A stretch of 64,000 bases of DNA from Hemerocallis citrina (Eukaryota; Streptophyta; Magnoliopsida; Asparagales; Asphodelaceae): contig CM030362.1 of NCBI GenBank assembly GCA_017893485.1, forward strand, positions 259,295,755 through 259,359,754. Reading direction: 5' to 3'. A model generated the notes under the pieces. That model searched no databases and was not told the origin of the DNA. It saw nothing but the letters and a program-made list of their open reading frames with translations. Shown piece by piece: positions 44,585-57,330 of the stretch (the stretch's first letter is position 1; every line of letters starts with the position of its first letter). A program made the position numbers and the translations under genes.

Positions 44585-47500
44585 TACAATGTCCAATGAT
44601 TACAACAATTACAATTAATTGTTACAACAAGAATGTACAATAAAGATTTGGACAGTAACTTCCACTTGGATGCTTTTCCCCTGCTAGAGCTTTCCCGCGC
44701 TCCCAAGTCGGCAATCCTACACTGATAACTGTGGGCACGTCAGTTGATTACAACTGACGAAATACTATATTCGGCCATCCTCTCTACGCCATAATATAGC
44801 GATTCTGACCTCAACAATCACAAATAATATTTGATGTAAAGAAAAAGGTGATGTCAAACAAGTATCGGTGTATGCCATAGCCTAAACTAATGCACACACT
44901 ATGCACACATTATGCACACTTGCTCCTAAGGCTAATGCACGCTTGGTCGAAAGATATACTTTCCATTCTACACACCCCCCAACCAAACGAAGTTCTTCAG
45001 TTTAATGGGGCTCGATCCCCCCCTATGCATCCTACTCTTGTGCTCTCTCCTGTTTCTAATTCCAGTGATGGTGAGGCTACAGGCTTACCCTGCTAGTCAC
45101 TAGTGGTGTTCAATCCTCATAGTTTTACCCACTATGCCCGAGACTCCGATACACAGGCTTACCCTGCGTGGTTGGTCAGTCGTAGGCTTACCCTGCGTGA
45201 CAGAAACCATGGTTAGTTGCAGGCTTACCCTGCGTAGCTATAATCAAATTGGCTTACCCGATATGTTTACTGTAATCCAATCGGCTTACCCGATATGTTG
45301 TTGTAATCCAATCGGCTTACCCGATATGTTGTCTCCCCGGACCTTACCAAAAGCTTATACGGGCACCAGGGCTCCCCACCGGAGGACTTAGGATCTTTTC
45401 CGCAGAGTCTCTCTCTATGGGGACTTCCTCTAAAAACCTCCTGCCCACATCGGTCAACAAAGGATATGACGGATATAAGGTTTTCCCAACTCCGCTACAC
45501 TCGTCCTTACACTAGAGCAGAACTTGCAGTCGAAGAAACGTCTCCCTGATAGGCGAACACCCTCGCTAGTGCCTGTCCTTACAAACAACCAAGACTCGAT
45601 CTAGCCCTACCAAAGTATCCATGCTACACCTCTCCCTTAGTTAGGCGATCTATCTACCGCAACTAATCCATAACTTGGTAATCAACTTGCTTGCCATGAT
45701 CAACTAGTTCAATTCCATTAGTAGACTCTCCCTATTTAGTCACCTTTGTCAAAAATAGATCTCAACCCATTTCACACTAGGACTCAGCTAGCCCTCCGGT
45801 CCGGCCCAAGAGTTGGTCCGCCTCGGACCATACTGGGCACGAACCCCTGGCGAATCGTTCCCATCGATTGCCGCAACCACATCGATGCTTGGAGTTTGAT
45901 TGCAACCTCGGCCCGATCAACAAATAGCCTCCTACTAAACTTAATGCTCCACAGTTCTCGACAAGTGGTAGTTCCAAACACAATCCATGGAATCCATCCA
46001 TGTACGGCAAAATACGTCGATGCACGAGTCAACTCCTCCAACGAGTTCGATGTACATTCTACCCGTCTAGATTTGTCAACAAGATTAAATCTTCGGGTCT
46101 CTACTTAACCAATGTATCCCAACAAGGTACACTATACTAGGAGTAAGTCCTAACCCACAAGTACTCAAAAAGGGGCTCTAAGAGTCCTAAAAACAACAAT
46201 TTAAGTTTCCAAACAGCAAGCACACACTTGGCCTTCATGCCAAAACGGAGTTATTCCCGATCCCGTTCCCTTGAGGAAACGTGATCGGTCTCTCCCCAAG
46301 CTTCTACTCCAAGTAGACAGCAAGTACAAGCACACAATAGGCATGAATCTCATCCCAAAGTGGTCTACAATAATACCCCAACGTCCAAAACAATTTTCAC
46401 TTCAAAACATTGAACAATGTGGTCTATAATAAGGTCTACAAGCAACTATGGGCTACTCTTAGCAAGAAACTTTAGATCACTTAAGTCCTAACCCAAGTAC
46501 ACATCTCTAATATGAGTCTTGACCTCAAACAGCAACTCTAAGCCAACAAGATACAATTTTAGACTCATCTCAATGATCATGGTGCAAAACAGTAAGCTCT
46601 AAGATTTATTGCGTTTCTGTCGTCACTTGTAAAAATCATATAAAATCGAATACTTTTCCAAATCAAGATTTATTGGTCGTTCCAGAAAGTTCTATGTGTC
46701 TACTAAAACTTCTTAGTTTCAAGTTCCTTCATACAAGGTCTGTTACAAAGTCTTATGGTCTCATCTTTAACAAGTGTACAGAATCTCAGAACAGAACATC
46801 ATGTCAACACAGTCGTGGAATAAAATCAGATTAAAATAGTAAACGGTTTTAGATCATCATGAAACTTTAGAATCTAGTTCCTGACACATGATGTTACAAC
46901 TCTTCCAAAAATCAAGTGATTCTACCAAGTAGATTTCCATTTATGTCATTCCGAATATCATCCAAAAACAGAGTAGTAACAACAACAGATCTATTCACTA
47001 AAATATCTAGCCCAGTTTGCATGATTTTATTGATATAGCTACAGTAGTCCAAATCTCATGAAATATAAAAAGTAGGTCTTAGATACCCTTAACAAAAACA
47101 TAATAAAATTTAAGATCATTCCCATAAGCATGCAGTAAGATACAAGTCATTCTTTCCACAACAGTAACAATAAAAACTGCTTCTTTCTATTCTGACCAGC
47201 ATGCAAATTCGTAATTTATTTTAATAGCAGAAAAAATAAAAAAACTCCATTAAAATTACTGAAGGTGTACGACACCTATATGATCATCCTCTAAAAATTT
47301 CAGATCAAAATTCTAAGTGGTGTTCATGCAATGAGCTACGAAATGACAACAAAAATTCTGTCTTTTAACAGGATTTTCTGGTTTGGTCTACTTAGCACAA
47401 AACAAGTTGTTAAAGTTCATTCCTAGGGCATGCATGTCACTTTTTCAGTCATCAAACACCATTCAACCATCCGAAAACAAAACAAAAGATTGGAAACACC

Positions 47501-48169
47501 CACCTTGTTAGTAGTTTGTTCTTGCTTGAAGGCCCTCCTTCTCGACTCTTCTAGCTCCTTGCTTCTTCTTTTTTGCTTTGGCTCTATGTTCTTCTTCTCC
47601 TTGGCTTTCCTTCTTCTTCTCTCCCCAAATCAGTAGCTAAGTGTATTAGGAATAGGGTTTGGAGGTATAGGAAGAGAGTAAGAGTAGTAGGAGAGAGTTG
47701 TAGAAGGGATGGGGTTTTAAACAAAAAGAGAAGAGAGGGAGAGAGGGGGTGGCTAGATTTCATGGGCATGGGGAAGAAGGAGAGGTGTCCCATCAAGCAA
47801 GAGGTTGGCTCTCTTGGGTGGTGATGTGATGGGGTTCTTACAAAACTCATCATGGTGTTTCTTTTGGTTCAAACCCTAACCCTAAACTCATTTTTTTCTC
47901 TTTTTTTCCCTCCACAATGTGGCCGGCCATTTAGAGCTTGACCCACTTGATTGAGATCAAGTGTGGTGGTTGGGTTTGTCTCATTTGGGCTCACAAGTCC
48001 AACTCAACATGTACATACATACATATATATATATCTATACACATATTCGTATGCACAATGTAGGCTATTAGTGAGAAAAATAATTTCTTTCACCAAAAAT
48101 ATAATTTCCACAACCAGTAGTGCTCAGTTCGTTTACAAGATGCATTCGTCAATAATCAGGGTTGTTACA
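44585..48169 (-). repeat. gypsy LTR I (~3.6 kb), inner edge truncated
   Basis: The right edge is AGGGTTGTTACA at 48169, i.e. TGTAACAACCCT on the minus strand. The left TGTAACGCCCC edge is missing, cut at the junction with chromodomain pol at 44585. It shares the CGTCAGTTG...CAACTGACG hairpin (44738-44759) and GGCCATCCTCTCTACGCC wording with solo LTR C. It also has a minisatellite (45150-45333) and an AAACCCTAACCCTAAAC telo-box near 47870. ORFs inside (45746-46108, 47573-47853) lack recognisable domains. Confidence 0.7.
45150..45333. repeat. Minisatellite of GGCTTACCC units in LTR I
   Basis: Three copies of AGGCTTACCCTGCGT, spaced about 30-38 bp, are followed by three copies of a ~29-31 bp unit with AATCGGCTTACCCGATATGTT. 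Within the latter, ATCGG...CCGAT forms a small inverted repeat. Confidence 0.85.
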
Positions 48170-48901
48170 GCTTTGGAGCAAGTTTTGAGGGGTTCTACTA
48201 CTTGAAATTCTACAATTGAGGTAGGTGCTTTTTTTACTTTCTAATTGTTTGTAGATTGCATGCATAGATAATATATGCTTGAAATAGGAAATTGGTATGA
48301 GTTCTTTAGTTTCTAAAGCTTTTATTTGATGAAAGTCATATGCTCATCTAGAGTTCTAGTAGTAGATGAATGTGAGAAAATTAATAGATACTAGTTGAAA
48401 ATTACAATGTAGAATTGTCATGTAGTCAAACTATAATTCTTATTAGAGTGTTTGTAGTGATGTCATGCGTATTGTAGGATACCATGATTAGATCTTGTAT
48501 ACAAATTGTATGTATATATAAAATTGTTAAGTTATGACTAAAAATCATATAAAATAAGGAGTGGGTTCTAATTTGAAAGGATTGTGAGAATTTTCCATAA
48601 ATTCAGAATAAATACTAGAAAAAAATATATTCATGCAAATATTTATAAAAAGTAGTCCATTTCACTTATTGAAACATATGAGTACAAGATTTCTAAAAGT
48701 GACTATTTAAGTTAATTTGTGAACAACTTCATGCTACTATTGATGCAATTAGAGAAAAAGCAATTCTGGAAATTTAGAAATATAATTTAGCAGTAATAAT
48801 TATGAGGGGAAACGATAGAAATCAAAATAGATGAATAAATTAAAATGAGATGGAAAAAGAGAGCAGAGTTAAAGATTTTGAACACATATATTATCATAAA
48901 A

Positions 48902-49135
48902 GAGCATGGGCTCAGTGGTTAGCGCGCTGCGCTGGGGGGGGAGGGGGTTCTTATCGCGGGTTCGAAGCTTGGGAGGCTCTACCCTTTGTAAACTTTTTGG
49001 AGTTTAATGAATTAGCGTATTCTAGTTATAAAAGAAACTCTGGGTGGTTTGTATCACTCGCGTGAGTTGGTTTAGTGGTTGGGGGCTTGCGGTTGGCTGG
49101 CTAGTGGTCTCGGGTTCGATCCCGACCATACACAA
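48902..49135 (+). repeat. Two tRNA-like (SINE-head-like) units
   Basis: Unit 1 (48902-48985) has an A-box-like GGCTCAGTGGTTAGCGC and a B-box GGTTCGAAGCT. Unit 2 (49061-49130) has TTGGTTTAGTGGTTGGGGG and GGTTCGATCCC with a paired T-stem (TCGGG/CCCGA). Neither folds as a full tRNA: anticodon and acceptor arms are poor and a G-run interrupts unit 1. They are best read as tRNA-derived SINE heads or chance pol III-like boxes inside LTR D. Confidence 0.45.
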
Positions 49136-50667
49136 ACTGTATTTTATTTTGTTTTTAGAGTTTTTCAAGTTTTAAAATTTGGAAAAAATGTAGAAATGTT
49201 CTACAATATTATTAGGGCCTTTAAGAAATAATTTCACACTATTCTAAGATATATTTTGGGAATTAAAGGTTATATTCATTTTAAATAATGTATTAGAAAA
49301 TTTCGAATTCAAAGAGAATTGTACATGATTAAAAATAGTTAAGAGTTGGTTGTAAAATACAAATTTAGAACTTATTTTTGTGAAAAACTACATGAATATT
49401 TGTAACGCCCCGAATCCTAAATTACTGTATTCGAGATGTTCTTCAGGATCTTTTCGCTTTTCTTTGAGTACAATTTTACAAGGAAATTCAAACTTTTCTT
49501 TTTACATCAGAGTTACAACATCTTACATTTAAATTTACACAGCGGAAGCAAAATATACAACATTTACATAAATGAACAACAACATAATGAGATCTTTATG
49601 CATCCATTCCTCTTTACATGTAATTTATCCTGCATACAAAACTGTGGGTACGTCAGTTTATTCAACCGACGATAATTATACATGGCCATCCTCTCTATGC
49701 CAGAAACAGTATAATGAATCTCATTTCTTAACAAATCACAATCTTGTTCATAATAAGCATGTAAAATCAAAAGGGAACATTTAGAGATGTCGTGTCGTGA
49801 TTGTGCACTTAATCCTTAATGCAATTATTTAATTTTCACATGACACTAATGCACACTTGTTCGAATTCTATGCATCCCATACTACATAGGTTCGAGGGCA
49901 AGCCTCTTAATCGTTCTTCATTTTTGTAGGGTTCAATCCCCCGCCATGACCTACTCTACTTCTGTAAATTCAATGAGTATCCTAGATGATTCTATGAGTA
50001 CAAGCATGTATCCTGGCCCCTGGAGTAGAATTTCGCGCCATGTCTTGACTCGTCAAGCATGCATTCTGCGATAATTCAGCCTCCTCCCTGAACACACTCC
50101 TCTTGCAGTCACCAAAGCATCCCATAAGCGTGACTAAAGTCCGATCATTACTGAGTTGTGCCCGCGCCATGTCTTGACTCATCAAGCATGCATTCTGCGG
50201 CTCACACACCCGCACCATACCCTAGCTCTCATACTCATGTTTTTCTCTCACCTTCATCACCTCCACTCTATGTATTAATTTTATTAGAATCATGAATAAA
50301 AATCAAGCTCTAGAGTTAGCCTCTCCATCAACCGGACTTATCATTTCATTTCACTTGACCAACCTGGTCTATTTCTCGATATCATTTCATTTCACTGCCG
50401 GGGAGACTTAGCTACTCCTTCGTTCAATTTCAATTTCACAATATCCAATTGAGCATCATCAGCTCATCATTTATTTTAGAGTCTCACAGACTTTCTCATC
50501 ATGATTTAGCCTTTCATAATTATTCATTTAATTCTCAGTTCTCATCTATGATTCATTTTACATAATTCATACAGCCATAAACAGAGTCCATCGATTCAAA
50601 TCATACAGTTCATAATTACCAAGAGCAAAATAACATGAAGTTCAAATATATCCAAGTACACTCTGTA

Positions 50668-51429
50668 CAGTCGACTTGGAAGAATACCAGTCGACTCACA
50701 CAGTCACACACAGTATCATCATAATTGCTCGGGATAGTCGACTGTTGTACACCACCAGTCGCCTGTCCCGCACTTTTCATGTTCACAATATTGTTCTCGT
50801 GACAGTCGACTGTTCATCGATCAGCCGTCTGTCTTGGAGATTTCAACAGCATAATTTCTAAGTCCAGATCAGTCGACTTGCTACATGCATCGGTCGACTG
50901 GACAGATCCATTTTCCATTAAGGAGATCATTTACAGTTCTTACATGTACTTGCATCATGATATCAATTCACCATATACATAAATTCATGTTTTATAGACA
51001 GAGTCTCCTCTTGTTCAGTAGCATTTACAGCACGAATTTCCAAGTTACTAACATGCTCTTTTAGAGAAAACTACTTTAAACATGCATTCACATTGCTCAT
51101 ACTTTCTTACGACAATGAAGGTATAAATCTCAAGTCATCATACTGGGTCTACATAAATAAAATATCTTTATTCATGGAACTTTCAAACAGTCATATTCAG
51201 AACGAAGCACCAGTCGACTTAACACAACGTCAGTCGACTGCTCCGACAATTTAAGTTATTAATCATCATTAGTTGTTTTCATTCATTTACCTTCCCTCCA
51301 TCATATGTGTCATAGGAAAAATATACACATAATAATCACACCATCATGTCTATTCACACACATGTTTATCAGCACATTATGAAAAGTAGTGTCTCGTACC
51401 AGTCGGCTGTCTCACATGGCAGTCGACTG
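50668..51429. repeat. Six pairs of CAGTCGACTG-type palindromes in LTR C
   Basis: Motif starts: 50668/50688, 50735/50756, 50803/50822, 50870/50891, 51211/51231 and 51400/51420, giving pair spacings of 20, 21, 19, 21, 20 and 20 bp. The first four pairs recur every 65-70 bp. Because each 10-mer is self-complementary, the two members of a pair can also pair with each other as a hairpin with a ~10-base loop. Confidence 0.85.
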
Positions 51430-51760
51430 TACCGACAGTCTCACTCTCATTTTTAATAACATGTTCAAGCAATTTCTACTGCATTCAATTCACTTTTTGT
51501 AACATGGTATCAATCATAGTAATTATAGTATCATTCCTACGTTAGAAGTCCTGAGAAACACCCACCTTATAAGAAGAAATAACGAAATCCCGCAAAGTTC
51601 TTCAACATAGTACTGCACTCCTTGCTCCTTTGTTCCACACCGAGCTCCTCAGCAATGCTGCTTGTCTCCACAGAAAAGCTCCCACACAAACTCACAAATA
51701 CTCTCTTGTAATAGTAATCTTAGAAAATTTTAGTGTAAAAGAGATAGGGGATAGGAGGGG

Positions 51761-51768
51761 TATTTATA
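51761..51768 (-). promoter_or_regulatory. TATA box of solo LTR C
   Basis: TATAAATA on the minus strand in AGTATAAATACCCC, about 490 bases from the U3 edge at 52258. Confidence 0.6.
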
Positions 51769-53709
51769 CTAGGAGAGAAATAGAATGGAGGGTCAAGATA
51801 CATTAGGGAGTTGGAGAATCAAAGGCTGAGATTCAATCGGGAGTTGAGAAACTACCCACACCTCAAGATATAACTACCCATGATCTAAGTCCATCACTCC
51901 ACAAATCCGGCCAACTTTGTGCCTTGTGCACGTGTACATGGAATGCACGTGCACACACAAACTCCACTACAAAATGTACATCAATACCCGGAATAGAGAA
52001 AGGAAGAGATGCTACACATACAAGTTGTAGGAATTTAAAATAAATAAAAGGTTAAGTTTATGGGCTTAAGTTCATTTGGGCCAAAATAAATAAAAAAGAG
52101 AAAATAAACAAGTTAACATTGGGCTTTAAGGAAAATATTTTATAGGGAACAATATACTTTATTCATCATGGAGAAAATAATAGTCACATGCTACACAAGC
52201 ATACCATAAAAAGAGAAATAAATAATCTTTATGTATTAAGAAAAATCGGGGTATTACAATATTAATCCATTGAATTAAGGAAATGGTTGAGATAGTTTAT
52301 AATAAAATCAAAGCTGAAATGGAAAAAATGAATTTCTAGTGATTAATCTTAAAGAATTTTTGTATTAAGAAGTAGTGATTAATCTTAAAGAATTTTGGTA
52401 TTAAGAAATATACTTGAAGTATAGAAAAGCATGAAAAGACTTTATTAACTAAAAGGTTATTGAATATTATTAAAGTGAATAGTTTGGTTTGTTAACCGAG
52501 AAATTGTCTACAAGAATTTGATTTGACAAATTGTTATTGAATGTCGCTATAAGAAGTTGGATACTTCATAATCTATAAACATAAGGAAAATGGATAAAGA
52601 AGAAATGATGAATAATGAATGAAATGGTTATGTTGAAATTAGATGTAACCTAATTGATCTTTATGTTGAGATTGTTGGAATCTAGAGGCCAAAGTGCCGG
52701 CAAAGTGATGACAGTGATCAATGATTTTTGAGAAGTGGCCAATATGGGCTATCGTTCTCGATATGTTGTTTAAGACCGGTAGGAGGGTAAGCTAGCTCTA
52801 TGTGGTATTATTATTCATGCTTAAACTTAAGGGTAGGCACTAGAAGAAGATGTGATGAAACTTGGGCAAACGTAAGTTGTGCGCGTCCATATCGTCTGAC
52901 GATGGATTTCTGGACTATTGACCTAGTCAGACTGTGGATTCCTGTACTGTAGTTGCTTGTGGGGTGAGACGAGCCTCAATTAAATCCGGGACTATGATTG
53001 ATCTGACTGTGGATTCTAGGGTCATGAATAGTCGGGCGGATGGGAGGCAGGTCACCAATATATATGTATATACCGGGGCTAAAGCAGCACTTGCGGGATG
53101 TTCGCACGACGAGAATTTCCATATAGTCTGACGGTGGATTCTAGGACTGAAGTTCGTGCTCGTGAAATGTCTAAACCTTGTTTTTGTTAGCGTAGTAGTA
53201 ATTTCATGACGATGGATCAAACTTTATAATGAGAAGTACGATAAGGGCTTGCCCTCGGACCTATGTAGTATGAGATGCATAGAATCCGAACAAGTATGCT
53301 TTAGTGTCATCGTAGTAATATCTGCATTATGCATTATGTTCATATCATACACTGACATGTTTAGGATAGTCACTTTTCACACTTTGTTGTGCATTCAAGT
53401 TTGTGATTGCTGAAGGAGAAGAATCGCTGTATTATAGCATTGCATCAGTTGTATGATACTGGCGTGCCCAAAGTTTCCTAGTTGCAGGATTGGATTTAGT
53501 ATGGACTTGAAGTCGCTGTGAGAGATGTCATACGATTGAAGATCTTTCATTATTATATGTTGTATATACTTATTCATTTCCGCTGTATTATTGTAAAGAG
53601 CGATGTTGTAAATGAAAAAGTTTTAATTCCATGTATTTTTGTACGAATTTGAAGTAAAAGATCATGTTTGTGCTACGAATTACATGTGTTTGGAATTCTG
53701 GGCGTTACA

Positions 53710-55874
53710 CGTTTGGACCGCTCAATAAGACTCCAGCTCTGCTACCCGCTTTGCAGGACGATCCGTCCATGTAGAGTTCCCAAACGGGCTCGTCTTGCGG
53801 AGTTTTAGGGACCTCTAGGATGCCGCATTCGTTTATGAATACGGCGAGTGACTGTCCCTTAATGGCTGTCCTCGACTTGTAGCTGATGTCGTGTTGGCTC
53901 AGGTCGATGGACCACTTAATTAGGCAGCCAGAGGTTTTCGGTTTGTGTAGGATCTGCTGTAGCGGCTGGTCCATGAGTACCTGAACAGAGTGAGCTTGAA
54001 AGTATGGGCAAAGCTTTCGAGCAGCCATAACCAAGGCATAGGAGACTTTTTCCATTTTTGGATAGCAGAGCTCAGTGTCTCGGAGTATTTTGAGGACATA
54101 GTAGATGGTTTTTATGCTCCATCTTCTTCATGGTCAGGACTGCACTGAGGGCCTGATCTGAAGCTGTCAGTAGAGGTGCAGCACCTCAACGGGTTCTGGC
54201 ATGTTGAGGAGAAGGGGGTTAGAGAGGTACTTTTTAAGCTGATCGAAAGCCCGTTGCTGGGGCTATCCCCATTCGAAGTTCTTTGCCCCCCGAAATGCCT
54301 TGAAGAAAGGGAGGAACTTCTCCTTCGACTTTGAGAGGTAATGGCTAATGGCGTCGAGACGACCGGTGAGTTGTTGCACTTCTTTGACATTCCTTGGAGG
54401 GGCCATGTCCAGGATGACCTGAATTTTCTTGAGGTTTGCCTTTATCCCTCACTGGTTGACCAAAAATGAACTTTCGTTTTCGACGAGGATACAGCGGACC
54501 TCGTGATTGACGAGCGCAAGACTTATGACCAGAGCGTCACAGTGTGGGACCCGGACACCTTCGAGGTCTTGTCCTAGAAAAAGGCCGCCAACCCGAGGCC
54601 TCGGGGAGGGGGCGATTGTGAATGGATTTTACCTCCTTGATGTAGGCCTTGGAGGAGGAGCTAGACTCTCCCTCCATGGGTCCGCCACGGACGCAGTGGA
54701 GGATGGCCAGATTATCGGTATCATGATGCTCGGGCTCTGGATCTGGATGTTTGTTCGCGTCCTGAGGTGGTGGAGGGACTCTTGGGCCATTCTGAGTGAA
54801 TTTGGCAAAGTACTCTCTCCGGATGAGGGCCTCGATTTCATCCTTTAGAGCTCAGCAATTATCGGTATCGTGGCCATGGGCCCGATGGAAACTGCAGTAA
54901 AACCTCTGGTCTCTCTTCTTGTTGGGATTGTTGGACTGAGGAGGGTGTTGGAGTATGTCATCGCCCTTTATTTCCACAGAATAGCTGACACGCTCGGGTT
55001 GAGCAGAGTGAACTTGTCGAACCGCAGATCCAGGGGAGAGCTCCTTGCCCCGAGGCGTCTTTCTGTGCCTTCTTGGAAGGCTCAGTGCTGTCTGCCTTCC
55101 TCTTTCCTTTAGTAGGGGATCCTCTCCAACCACCGAGGTGGAGGGCCTCTTTGGCCCAAATATACTTCTCGCTCATGTGGAGAAGGTCGGGAAAAATGAC
55201 AGGTGACTTCTTGGCCAGATAGGCTTTCAACTATTCATGGCGGACATTATGTTGGAAAGTTGCTGCAGTTACCCCCACGTTGAGGGAGGAGATCGACCGT
55301 GCTTCGACACTGAACCTCTAGATAAAATTTTCGAGAGATTCCCCATCCTTCTGTCTGAGGTCCGGCAATGAGGCGCTCTTCTTCTCTGCCTTTTGGCTAG
55401 TCACGAAGTATGCAAGGGAACTCTCCTCGAGCTGGTCAAAGGACTAGATTGAACCAGGGGCAAGTTTGGTTAACCATTCTCATGCGGGGCCTCTCAGGGT
55501 GGCCAGGAACGCACAACAGAGAAGATGATCCCAGGCACGGTGAATCATCATGAGGGTTTTGAAGCCCTCAAAGTGATCAGCAGGATCTGTTTCTCCGTTA
55601 TAGGTCTCAAACACTGGAGGCTTGAAGCTCCTCAGAACGGGAGCATGAGGATATGGGTGGAGAATGGTGGCATTCGACCGGTATCTTTGTTAGGACTACA
55701 TCCCACCTTCGGCGATCCGGGCAAGACAACTTTTCATTTCTTGTAGTCATTTAAGGATGGAGTCTTCGCATCCCTCGGATTGGGTTGACCCGCTAGTCGT
55801 TCAAGTGCTCGGCCGCTTCTGCTCGATCAGTACGTTGCTCGGTTTGGGCCCCGCCCGAATGGCTTGGAGGATTT
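53710..55874 (-). pseudogene. gypsy gag-pol relic with internal deletion (gag, zinc knuckle, protease start, RT end, RNase H)
   Basis: From 55874 leftward: gag (matching the LPDLRQ-KDGESLENF and MIHRAWDHL signatures in broken frames at 55300-55600), SEKYIWAKEAL near 55140-55230, a zinc knuckle CSFHRAHGHDTDNC (54852-54895), then ALIRREYFAKFTQNG. The protease start (DALVISLALVNHEVRCILVEN, about 54460-54545) has an altered active site: ESS follows where D-N-G-S-S is usual. It then jumps to the RT end (KIQVILDMAPPRNVKEVQQLTGR), so most of protease and RT is deleted. RNase H (54055-53710) reads LYMDGSS. It is cut at 53710 by LTR D and at 55874 by the Sirevirus. Confidence 0.8.
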
Positions 55875-57315
55875 TGTTGGATCTTGTAGGCAAGGCAAAT
55901 AACACTAGAGGGGGGTGAATAGTGTTGTTTAAAATTTAAAAAAGAAATTGAACTTTTCGTACGGTCCAGTCGACTGAAAATAGATATACAGTCGACTGTT
56001 GTGTCAAAGTAGAAGAGTATCTTACTGAAGAGTTACTAGTCTGATCAGTCGACTTAAAGCGGAAAACCAATCGACTTACCAGACAAGTTTTCGAAATAAA
56101 ACATAGAAAAATTGAAATTGCAAGTTGAGAGAATACAACCACAGAGAGTCAATCACAGAGTACACAGTGATGTATCCTGGTTCAGTCCTCCTGACCTACA
56201 TCCAGTCCCCAAGCAACCCACTTGAGATTTTTCACTATTCTTGAAAAAAGTACAAGAATACCCTATGGCATTTGACAACAACTATACCAAACCCGTAGAC
56301 CTCTCTCACCACTAGAGAGAGCAAACTCACTCTACACCCAAGAGTGAAAAACCGACTCTACAACCAAGAGCCCTACTCTCCAACCGAGAGGACCACTCTC
56401 ACAACCCGAGAGTGAAAAACAACAACAAAAGGAGTTTACAATAACCTATAGCCTTGTTTGTGATTTGTGCTTTTGTATAGTGGCTATTAAGTTAACTTCT
56501 GAAATCAGTCTAAAACGAATTCGATGTTATACTAGACTGAATTTCAGAGAACCAAGACTTAGAGTTTGTATGCTTTTGAAACGCTTGTTCTTGTTGAAAA
56601 CAAAAAGCTTGAAACTTAAAGAAATGCTTGGAAATGTTGTAACCTTTGCCAAATGAGTTCTATACTCTTTTTATAGAGTTAGAAACGTTTGGACGTTGAG
56701 TGGTTGAATCCCAACTGCCATACAACGACAGTAAAAAGATTTGATTTTGAAAAACAAGTTTTAACATCAGAAAACTGTCGAAACGGCTTGAACAGTCAAC
56801 TAGGTTGCCATAATGAGTCGACTGGCCAGAGCTTGTATGAGTTCATACAGTTTCGTACTATGACAGTCGACTGGTTCCAAGGAACGGTTGACTGGTACTC
56901 AACAGCTGAACTAATTCAAGCTTGTTTTGACCTTTTAATTTTGTAAAACACTCAGTTATTAAAATGTATGTGTGAGTGTGCGTGTGACAAGGCTATTACA
57001 AATTTCTAAGACTCAAAGAATGAAAATTACAATATTACAAGACACTTTTTACAAAACATTTGAAGCACTTGAATCTTGTCTTAAATTTGAGTCTTTGACT
57101 TGAGCTTAAGCCTTTGTCTTTATGTCTTGAAGCTTGCTTGATCAATGTGGCTTGAGCTTAAATCTTTGTGGCTTGATCACTTGCTCTTGAAAGCTTCATT
57201 GGATTGTTTTGCCTTTTTGTATTTCACCATGATATTGACTTTGATACACTCTGCAAGACATATGTGATAGGCAAACTTTGTATTGTGTTGTAGTCATCAA
57301 AACCAAGAATCAACA
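55875..57315 (-). repeat. 3' LTR of the Sirevirus (1,441 bp)
   Basis: TGTTGGATC at 55875 and GAATCAACA at 57315 form the TGTTG...CAACA edges. The part at 56480-56800 is repeated at 63681-64000 with about 16 differences by eye in some 315 bp. It holds four pairs of the CAGTCGACTG-type motif (55967/55989, 56046/56068, 56793/56815, 56864/56885). Confidence 0.88.
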
Positions 57316-57330
57316 TTCTGCCCCTTTTTG
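57316..57330 (-). other. Polypurine tract of the Sirevirus
   Basis: The minus strand reads CAAAAAGGGGCAGAA immediately before the 3' LTR start TGTTGATTC. Confidence 0.85.

Larger units (their letters stand above)
49400..52258 (-). mobile_element. Solo LTR C (2.86 kb gypsy LTR) with perfect 5-bp TSD
   Basis: It begins TGTAACGCCCCGAATC at 49400 and ends CGGGGTATTACA at 52258, with ATATT on both sides (49395-49399 and 52259-52263). There is no internal coding sequence, so it is a solo LTR. On the minus strand: TATA box 51761-51768, a leader, a cluster of paired CAGTCGACTG-type palindromes (50668-51429), a duplicated GCGCCATGTCTTGACTC block (50035 and 50162) and a CGTCAGTTT...AACCGACG hairpin (49651-49671). 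It lies within LTR D. Confidence 0.92.
48170..53709 (+). repeat. gypsy LTR D in plus orientation, left part missing, split by solo LTR C
   Basis: It ends GGCGTTACA at 53709, the plus-strand form of the TGTAACGCC edge. The segment 52264-53709 carries the reverse complement of wording found in the other gypsy LTRs (GGGCTTGCCCTCGGACCTATG, GATGCATAGAATCCGAACAAG). The segment 48170-49399 resembles the post-TATA leader side (GGAGCAAG...GAGGTAGGTGC). Its U3 start is missing. Without the nested LTR about 2.7 kb remain. It abuts gypsy RNase H coding sequence at 53710. Confidence 0.6.

Noticed and set aside
45746..46108. A 120-codon ORF with overlapping ORFs on the other strand
   Set aside because: Located in LTR I; no domain and no codon-bias signal distinguishable from background.
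47870..47888. AAACCCTAACCCTAAAC as telomeric repeat DNA
   Set aside because: Only about two copies, inside an LTR; a telo-box-like promoter word, not a telomere or interstitial telomere array.
48902..48985. A functional tRNA gene
   Set aside because: A and B boxes are present but there is no proper anticodon or acceptor stem and a G-run disrupts the fold; kept only as SINE-like.
53710..53714. CGTTT as the TSD of LTR D
   Set aside because: The left edge of LTR D is missing, so no matching copy can be paired with it; a CGTTT near 48130 is not at an LTR edge.
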